Positions 6,989-8,051 of a stretch of DNA of 8,051 bases are shown piece after piece; the stretch's first letter is position 1; each line of letters starts with the position of its first letter. The translations under genes and the position numbers were made by a program. The notes beneath the pieces were generated by a model. That model was not told the DNA's origin. It saw only the letters and a list, made by a program, of their open reading frames with translations, and ran no database searches. Origin of the DNA: Bacilli bacterium (lineage in GTDB: Bacteria; Bacillota_I; Bacilli_A; RFN20; CAG-288); the NCBI GenBank assembly GCA_900769965.1, contig CAAGIQ010000169.1, positions 1-8,051 of the forward strand, given 5' to 3'.

Positions 6989-7017
6989 TGAATATTTTAG
7001 AGAAGATAGGTGATAAT
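6989..7017 (+). promoter_or_regulatory. Possible plus-strand promoter for the kinase-like gene
   Basis: TTGAAT (6989-6994) and GATAAT (7012-7017) are separated by 17 bp and overlap repeat copy 2. The predicted start, around 7024, would fall inside the terminator stem, so transcripts from it could escape that hairpin. It is a moderate match only, in AT-rich sequence where such matches occur by chance. Confidence 0.3.
6992..7011 (+). repeat. 20-bp direct repeat, copy 2 (remnant or rebuilt nupQ 3' end)
   Basis: This copy is identical to 5151-5170. In the permease frame it encodes YFREDR and is followed by TGA (7011-7013). The bases just upstream (6972-6990) also resemble the permease end loosely (CAGTT, then CCT and TTCC, then CTTG in the same order), as if a short stretch of homologous sequence had decayed. 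There is no upstream gene on the plus strand between this copy and copy 1. Confidence 0.88.
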
Positions 7018-7018
7018 T

Positions 7019-7045
7019 AGAGGGAAGAAATTCTCTCTTTTATTT
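7019..7045 (+). terminator. Rho-independent terminator, apparently displaced from the nup operon
   Basis: AGAGGGAA (7019-7026) pairs with TTCTCTCT (7031-7038) through eight pairs including one G-U, closed by a GAAA tetraloop and followed by TTTTATTT. The T-tract is only on the plus strand, so it serves plus-strand transcription. No plus-strand gene lies upstream until the second permease, 1.85 kb away. It sits 5 bp after the stop codon that follows repeat copy 2, where a nup operon terminator would be expected. It also lies only 12 bp before the kinase-like gene. Confidence 0.82.
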
Positions 7046-7056
7046 GGTGTAAAAAT

Positions 7057-7554
7057 ATGGAAAAGATGATTGTAAATAATAAAGAATATTTAATCGTTCG
7101 CCTTCTAGGTAAAGGAAAGGGTGGCTATTCTTATCTAGGTATTTTTGAAGGAACATATGTAGTTGTTAAAAAGATTCACCATGAACCTTGTTCTTATTAT
7201 CAATTTGGAAATAAGATTGAAGCGGAAAGTAACGACTATAAAAGACTATTAGAAACTGGTATTAGAATACCTAAGTTAATCGAGATAGATTATCAAAATG
7301 AGATAGTGGTTAAAGAGTATATTGAAGGTCTAACTATCGAAGAGTTAAAAAAAGAAAATAAAATCAAAAAAACATACATAGACCAAGTAAAAGAAATGGA
7401 GCGTCTATGTATGTTAAAGAATTTAAATATCGATTATTACCCTACTAATTTCATAGTTAATGAAAACGATCAAATATTCTATATCGATTACGAATGTAAT
7501 ATATATGATCCAAAATGGAATTACGATAATTGGGCGAAGCAGTATTGGGAATAG
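7057..7554 (+). CDS. Minimal protein-kinase-fold protein (Bud32/YrzF-like small kinase)
   Basis: This is a soluble protein of 165 residues, much shorter than a normal kinase domain. The glycine-rich loop is LGKGKGGYSYLG (17-28). The ATP-binding lysine is Lys38 or Lys39 in VVVKK. The helix-C glutamate is probably Glu55 or Glu57, and a hinge-like VVKEYIEG spans 84-91. The catalytic segment NIDYYPTNFIV gives Asp126 and Asn131, the normal five-residue interval. The metal-binding aspartate is Asp144 in YIDYE, the normal 13 residues after Asn131. The core is therefore intact while the C-lobe stops soon after it. The substrate is unknown; protein, sugar or antibiotic phosphorylation are all possible. 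The start has only a weak GGTG (7046-7049) ahead of it. The stop codon abuts the convergent AlkD-like gene with no gap. Confidence 0.75.
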   Translation: MEKMIVNNKEYLIVRLLGKGKGGYSYLGIFEGTYVVVKKIHHEPCSYYQFGNKIEAESNDYKRLLETGIRIPKLIEIDYQNEIVVKEYIEGLTIEELKKENKIKKTYIDQVKEMERLCMLKNLNIDYYPTNFIVNENDQIFYIDYECNIYDPKWNYDNWAKQYWE

Positions 7555-8051
7555 TTAATCAATCTTCAATTTTTTAATATACTCTTTCTTTTCTTCGCTA
7601 ATCCTATAACTCTCACGAGCTTTTTGAATAGCTTTGTTATGAATCCAGGTAGGGAAGTACTGAACTTCAAAATAAGGAATAACTTCATCATATCTTTTTA
7701 CTAATGCAACTGAAAGATACCATGCAATACCCATCTTGACATAGTAATCATCATTTTTTACTTCTTTTAACCACGAAAAATACTCTAAAGAGAAATCGTT
7801 ATAAAAATAATCCATTAGCATATCTGCACCGAATCTTACATGATATGTCTTGTCTGATAGTATGTATTCTTTGATTTTGACTAAAAACTCTTTCTTGTGT
7901 TCTTTTGCTATATGTGGTTTTAGTTGGTCACAGGTTGCCCAGTTATCGATGTAATCTAAAAACCTATCAAGCTCTTTTACTGTTGTTTGGTAATCTTTTA
8001 TATATGATAAGATGCAGGCGTGAAGTTGATTCTCTTCAAAATAGGTGTGTG
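7555..8051 (-). CDS. AlkD-like DNA alkylation repair protein, 3' part (5' end beyond window)
   Basis: The minus-strand frame stays open from the stop at 7555-7557 to the window edge, giving about 164 residues of the C-terminal part. The visible order of motifs matches the AlkD/COG4912 HEAT-like family: LDRFLDYIDNWATCDQL, then TYHVRFGADMLMDYF, then DDYYVKMGIAWYLSVAL, then WIHNKAIQKARESYRI near the end. Family members remove N3- and N7-alkylated bases from DNA as glycosylases built of helical repeats; the IDNWATCD stretch carries the Trp and Asp used around the lesion. An internal ATG at 7821 is not the start, because family-conserved sequence continues upstream. Several hundred bases of the gene should lie to the right of this window. 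Confidence 0.9.
   Translation of the reverse strand, partial: HTYFEENQLHACILSYIKDYQTTVKELDRFLDYIDNWATCDQLKPHIAKEHKKEFLVKIKEYILSDKTYHVRFGADMLMDYFYNDFSLEYFSWLKEVKNDDYYVKMGIAWYLSVALVKRYDEVIPYFEVQYFPTWIHNKAIQKARESYRISEEKKEYIKKLKID

Larger units (their letters stand above)
5151..7011. mobile_element. Putative inserted AbiE-like cassette bounded by 20-bp direct repeats
   Basis: The interval between the two direct repeats holds exactly two minus-strand genes, their promoter and their operators, and nothing else. One repeat plus the cassette is 1841 bp. Reading across copy 2 in the permease frame gives YFREDR then TGA, followed 5 bp later by a rho-independent terminator on the plus strand. Removing one repeat and the cassette would therefore restore a complete permease gene directly followed by its terminator. 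No integrase, transposase or terminal inverted repeats were seen, so mobility would depend on enzymes supplied elsewhere, or the insertion may be a one-off recombination event. The repeat and layout are seen; insertion is inferred. Confidence 0.55.

Noticed and set aside
5151..7011. Insertion sequence or transposon
   Set aside because: No transposase, no terminal inverted repeats at the borders, and the 20-bp repeat is longer than usual target-site duplications; attachment-site-like duplication fits better.
155..7554. Mycoplasma-type genetic code (TGA read as Trp)
   Set aside because: Trp is encoded by TGG at conserved positions, and the ATPase and winged-helix genes end naturally at TGA.
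7555..7821. Separate 88-residue protein starting at the ATG at 7821
   Set aside because: The same frame stays open to the window edge and encodes conserved AlkD-family sequence (DNWATCDQL) upstream, so this is an internal Met of a longer gene.

Overview
The window looks like a piece of chromosome from a low-GC Bacillota (Firmicutes), perhaps a gut-type Bacilli/Erysipelotrichia or Acholeplasma-like lineage. The evidence is AT-rich DNA, strong AGGAGG-type ribosome binding sites, an SPII lipoprotein, a purine riboswitch and Firmicutes-type gene families. Trp is encoded by TGG and two genes end in TGA, so the genetic code is standard and Mycoplasma/Spiroplasma are unlikely. The exact taxon cannot be fixed from the sequence alone.

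Positions 1-5172 hold a guanine-class purine riboswitch followed by a four-gene operon in the order lipoprotein, double ATPase, permease, permease. This is the order of the Bacillus subtilis guanosine transporter NupNOPQ and of PnrA/RNS-type nucleoside importers. The riboswitch leader carries a long hairpin that covers the first gene's Shine-Dalgarno sequence and start codon, so translational control is likely. A second strong hairpin separates the lipoprotein gene from the ATPase gene.

Positions 5173-6970 hold a two-gene cassette on the minus strand: a winged-helix regulator and a nucleotidyltransferase whose reading frames overlap by 17 bp. This is the layout of an AbiE-like (AbiEi/AbiEii) type IV toxin-antitoxin or phage-defence module. 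Its promoter is visible (TTGTTT, 17 bp, TATAAT) and is covered by palindromes phased 19 bp apart, which look like autoregulatory operators.

The most interesting feature is the boundary of this cassette. A perfect 20-bp direct repeat that encodes the last residues of the second permease (YFREDR) occurs at 5151-5170 and again at 6992-7011, where it is again followed in frame by a stop codon. Only the second copy is followed by a good rho-independent terminator (7019-7045). The simplest reading is that the cassette inserted at the 3' end of the permease gene, rebuilt that end, and displaced the operon terminator by about 1.84 kb. One consequence is that nup transcripts may now run antisense across the whole module.

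Positions 7057-7554 encode a very small kinase-fold protein with all core catalytic residues. It converges, with no gap between stop codons, on an AlkD-like DNA alkylation repair gene (7555-8051, minus strand) whose 5' end lies outside the window. No tRNA, rRNA, CRISPR array or recognisable integrase/transposase is present, and no gene-free stretch exceeds about 170 bp.
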